From: Bacteroidales bacterium
GTDB taxonomy: Bacteria > Bacteroidota > Bacteroidia > Bacteroidales > UBA932
DNA length: 64,000 nucleotides
NCBI GenBank assembly: GCA_017647795.1
Contig: JAGCJX010000015.1
Location: forward strand, 1-64,000
Reading direction: 5' to 3'
The first letter of the stretch is position 1; every line of letters starts with the position of its first letter. Position numbers and translations under genes: made by a program. The notes under the pieces are model-generated. The model ran no database searches and was not told the DNA's origin. It saw only the letters and a list, made by a program, of their open reading frames with translations. Positions 61,957 to 64,000 of this stretch are shown piece by piece.

Positions 61957-63072
61957 ATGAAGAAAAACATCGTATTTATATTGAGCTGTCTGTTGCTTGT
62001 TTTGGGATTTGCTTCCTGCAGCAACCACACGAACAGCCCCGCTGATGAGGAACATGTTTTCTCCCAGGAAAATTTGAAAATCAGCATCAATTCGGTGCAA
62101 TGGGAGGAGCTGGACAAAGCCAAAACCTATGTAAAGGTAACTCCGTTGGCCAACAACGCACTGACCGTCAGTCTGCACAGCATCCTCCAGGAACAACCGC
62201 TGGTAACCCTGCGTTGCGAAACCGACAACTCCCTCGGCTTTGACAAATACAATTTCGAAGGAGAACAAGAAACGCCCAACTACGAAATCGACGTTTACGG
62301 CTTCGTGAACAATGGCAAACTCGACCTGCGCATTGACTACGAAGCCGACTACGACATTACCGGCAGATGGATGGTTGCAGCTACCTCGGGTTTGGACATG
62401 GGCTTGGACATGGAAGTTCCGGACGTGCGTTTTGAACTACGTTTCCCCGAAGATGCAACCTTGGGTGGAGAACCGCTCCCCTCAAACGAAGAGGTGCAAC
62501 AACTCGTTTTTGAAGTGAACAACCTCCTCATCAATCTGTTCGCTTACACAGATGCCCTCACCTTCAGCGAAGAAGGCTATGTCAACCTCAGCCTGCTCCC
62601 GCAAGGACAAGAATTACTCGGAATGCAGAATACCGACCTGGGCAACTGGTTGCAATACTACACCGACAACCAATCCACCCTGACCTTGTTTGTCCGCAAC
62701 TCCTTGTTAGAGAATGCAATGGAAGAAATGTTCAAATCCGCTGATGCTCCTGCAGAAGCTCCCTTCCCGGAAATCAAGGTTCCCTACACCTTGAACGGTC
62801 AGAAATTAAGAATCTACATGGACAAAAATACGTTGCTGCTGTACTCCGGCATCCTTTGGAACATCCTGGACGACCTGAGTGCAGAAGAACTCGCCCGCCT
62901 GGCGAACTTTACCCAGGAGGATCCGGAAGTCATTCTATACGCGTTGAACGAAATCAAAGATATGGTAGAAGAATTTATCCAATTGTTCAACCACAAAGAC
63001 GCACACTTCTCGTATGAAATAAATCTGATTCCTTGGACAGCTGGCGACCGCCCGTGGAGCGAACTGCTCTAG
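61957..63072 (+). CDS. DUF4925-like lipoprotein
   Basis: A 371-residue lipoprotein: MKKNIVFILSCLLLVLGFASC with lipobox GFASC and a hydrophilic SNHTNSPADEE after it. The mature protein (LKISINSVQWEELDKAKTYV as two strands, ITGRWMVAATSGLDMG, MDKNTLLLYSGILWNIL) resembles DUF4925 proteins of Bacteroidales, with a strand-rich N-terminal half and a helical C-terminal half; this match is from memory and moderate. Function unknown. It is 28 bases after malQ, without a clear own promoter. Its TAG stop shares CTAG 63069-63072 with the convergent gene. Confidence 0.6.
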   Translation: MKKNIVFILSCLLLVLGFASCSNHTNSPADEEHVFSQENLKISINSVQWEELDKAKTYVKVTPLANNALTVSLHSILQEQPLVTLRCETDNSLGFDKYNFEGEQETPNYEIDVYGFVNNGKLDLRIDYEADYDITGRWMVAATSGLDMGLDMEVPDVRFELRFPEDATLGGEPLPSNEEVQQLVFEVNNLLINLFAYTDALTFSEEGYVNLSLLPQGQELLGMQNTDLGNWLQYYTDNQSTLTLFVRNSLLENAMEEMFKSADAPAEAPFPEIKVPYTLNGQKLRIYMDKNTLLLYSGILWNILDDLSAEELARLANFTQEDPEVILYALNEIKDMVEEFIQLFNHKDAHFSYEINLIPWTAGDRPWSELL

Positions 63073-64000
63073 TCCAGAGAACGGACCCATCCACCCAGGC
63101 CCTCATCGCGGTAATTGAATGCCACGTTGAGGGTCTTTGCTTTTCCAGCCTCGTCCAGTTCAAAGGTGACTGGAAAGCGATGGCCGTCCGACCAGAAATA
63201 ATAACCCTCTGCGGGATCAAACTCCAAGCGTCGTTCCCAGCCGGCACTGCCCACGCGAATGTACAAGTCCCCATCCTGAAGGAAGATGTAGGCATCTCCG
63301 AAGAGTTCATCTTTCACATAGCGTCCCACCAAGGCGTCGTTGGGACAAGCTGTTTGCAGAACCGGAGCCGGCGCGGCCTGTTCTTTTTCCCAAGCAGCAT
63401 AGTTACGGGCCACCCATTTATCAAAATACTCCCGGTTCCAATCTTTCTCCGGCGCACCGCGGTAAGCATCGATGATTCGCCGCATGATTGAATAACGGGC
63501 TCCTTCGTTCACCTCCGAGTTGCACAAGACCATCAGGCCCAGGCCCATTTCTGGAACAAAGGCACAAACGGCCGTATGTCCCCAAGTCGTACCGGTGTGA
63601 AAAATGACTTGGTATTCGTTGTTCTGCTCCACAAACCAGCACAAGCCGTACAAGCGGATGTAGGTAGAATCCTGGGAAACCATCGTCCGGCCACGGTGCA
63701 GTTCGCGCATGCTTTTCTCGGACAAAATACGGACACCGTCCACCTCTCCATCACTCAAATGCAAGCGGATCCATTGGGTCATGTCTTCCACATCCGAACA
63801 GATGCCGCCGGCCGGACCTACGGTGGTCAGCCAAGCCAAAGCCCGGTCATCCCCTTCGAGTTTCCGGGTCCGGACTGTATCCACCGGATCAAACAAGAAC
63901 TCGTGTTGCAGCGAAGCCCGGTCGCCTGCAGCCAGGTATCCGGCCTGCCCGGTTGTCGTCCGATGCATGCCCAGCGGGTTGAAAATACGCTCCTGCAAAT
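63069..64000 (-). CDS. Beta-lactamase-fold serine hydrolase (5' end outside window)
   Basis: The C-terminal 310 or so residues of a class C beta-lactamase-related hydrolase (DD-peptidase or esterase type). QERIFNPLGMHRT, GGICSDVEDMTQWIRLHL and FHTGTTWGHTAVCAFVPEMGLGLMVLCNS (in part HTGTTWGH, the KTG-like box) are typical; the catalytic SxxK lies beyond the window edge. A C-terminal beta domain (VGRYVKDELFGDAYIFLQDGD in part) follows, as in DUF3471 members. The reading frame stays open to 64000, so the true start is upstream on this strand. The natural substrate is unknown. Confidence 0.88.
   Translation of the reverse strand, partial: LQERIFNPLGMHRTTTGQAGYLAAGDRASLQHEFLFDPVDTVRTRKLEGDDRALAWLTTVGPAGGICSDVEDMTQWIRLHLSDGEVDGVRILSEKSMRELHRGRTMVSQDSTYIRLYGLCWFVEQNNEYQVIFHTGTTWGHTAVCAFVPEMGLGLMVLCNSEVNEGARYSIMRRIIDAYRGAPEKDWNREYFDKWVARNYAAWEKEQAAPAPVLQTACPNDALVGRYVKDELFGDAYIFLQDGDLYIRVGSAGWERRLEFDPAEGYYFWSDGHRFPVTFELDEAGKAKTLNVAFNYRDEGLGGWVRSLD

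Overview
This is a chromosomal window from a member of the Bacteroidota, most likely order Bacteroidales; I cannot name a genus from sequence alone. The signs are: start codons almost never preceded by a Shine-Dalgarno sequence; exact copies of the Bacteroidota -7 promoter element TAnnTTTG in front of most transcription units; lipoproteins with acidic residues right after the lipid-bearing Cys; a TPR-membrane-HTH regulator; an ECF sigma factor paired with an anti-sigma/beta-barrel fusion; and the paired methylmalonyl-CoA mutase subunits. G+C is near one half, with two visibly AT-richer spots at 17413-17901 and 40140-40640. The genes look like housekeeping and core metabolism. I see no rRNA, CRISPR array, prophage or transposase.

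Layout. 1-6594 (+): priA, then parA-parB-DUF5683 protein-lytic transglycosylase. 6591-9153 (-): purE and a helix-hairpin-helix outer-membrane protein. 9216-10346 (+): hpt, adk. 10361-12988 (-): obg, PAP2 phosphatase, lipoate ligase. 13198-15496 (-): LPP20-like protein, Xer recombinase, hibernation factor. 15615-17950 (+): rpsU with a real Shine-Dalgarno, a POT peptide transporter, and a short AT-rich insert carrying a membrane protein followed by the tail of a second POT gene. 18056-20621 (+): urocanate hydratase and a prolyl-tRNA editing protein. 20649-26471: a DUF486 protein, a lipoprotein, a tricorn-like protease and galactokinase. 26615-30626 (+): mutA-mutB. 30776-35921 (+): lipoprotein, TPR-HTH regulator, a possible small RNA and a large repeat lipoprotein. 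36099-39712 (+): etfB-etfA-acyl-CoA dehydrogenase. 39898-40637: tRNA-Met and a YafQ-type toxin-antitoxin pair. 40728-45451 (-): NagX-like acyltransferase, phosphoesterase, DPP-like peptidase, lipoprotein. 45478-50685: rsmE facing an operon of a small membrane protein, mutL, rhomboid, EEP phosphatase and threonylcarbamoyl-AMP synthase. 50739-54428: ispF facing yifB-tsaE-namZ. 54532-56283 (-): ECF sigma factor and a dual-membrane anti-sigma factor. 56398-63072 (+): TPR protein, EnvC-like protein, 4-alpha-glucanotransferase, lipoprotein. The window ends inside a beta-lactamase-fold hydrolase gene on the minus strand.

Together the genes suggest an anaerobe that takes up peptides (POT transporter, tricorn and S9 peptidases, histidine breakdown by HutU), runs the methylmalonyl-CoA route between succinate and propionate, and uses an Etf-linked acyl-CoA dehydrogenase of the butyryl-CoA type, while keeping galactose and alpha-glucan enzymes (GalK, MalQ). 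Gene packing is tight: several stop/start overlaps (ATGA, TAATG), two convergent pairs whose stop codons share the same CTAG, and intergenic gaps just long enough for a promoter. No gene-free stretch exceeds 300 bases; the longest, 33275-33566, is described below.
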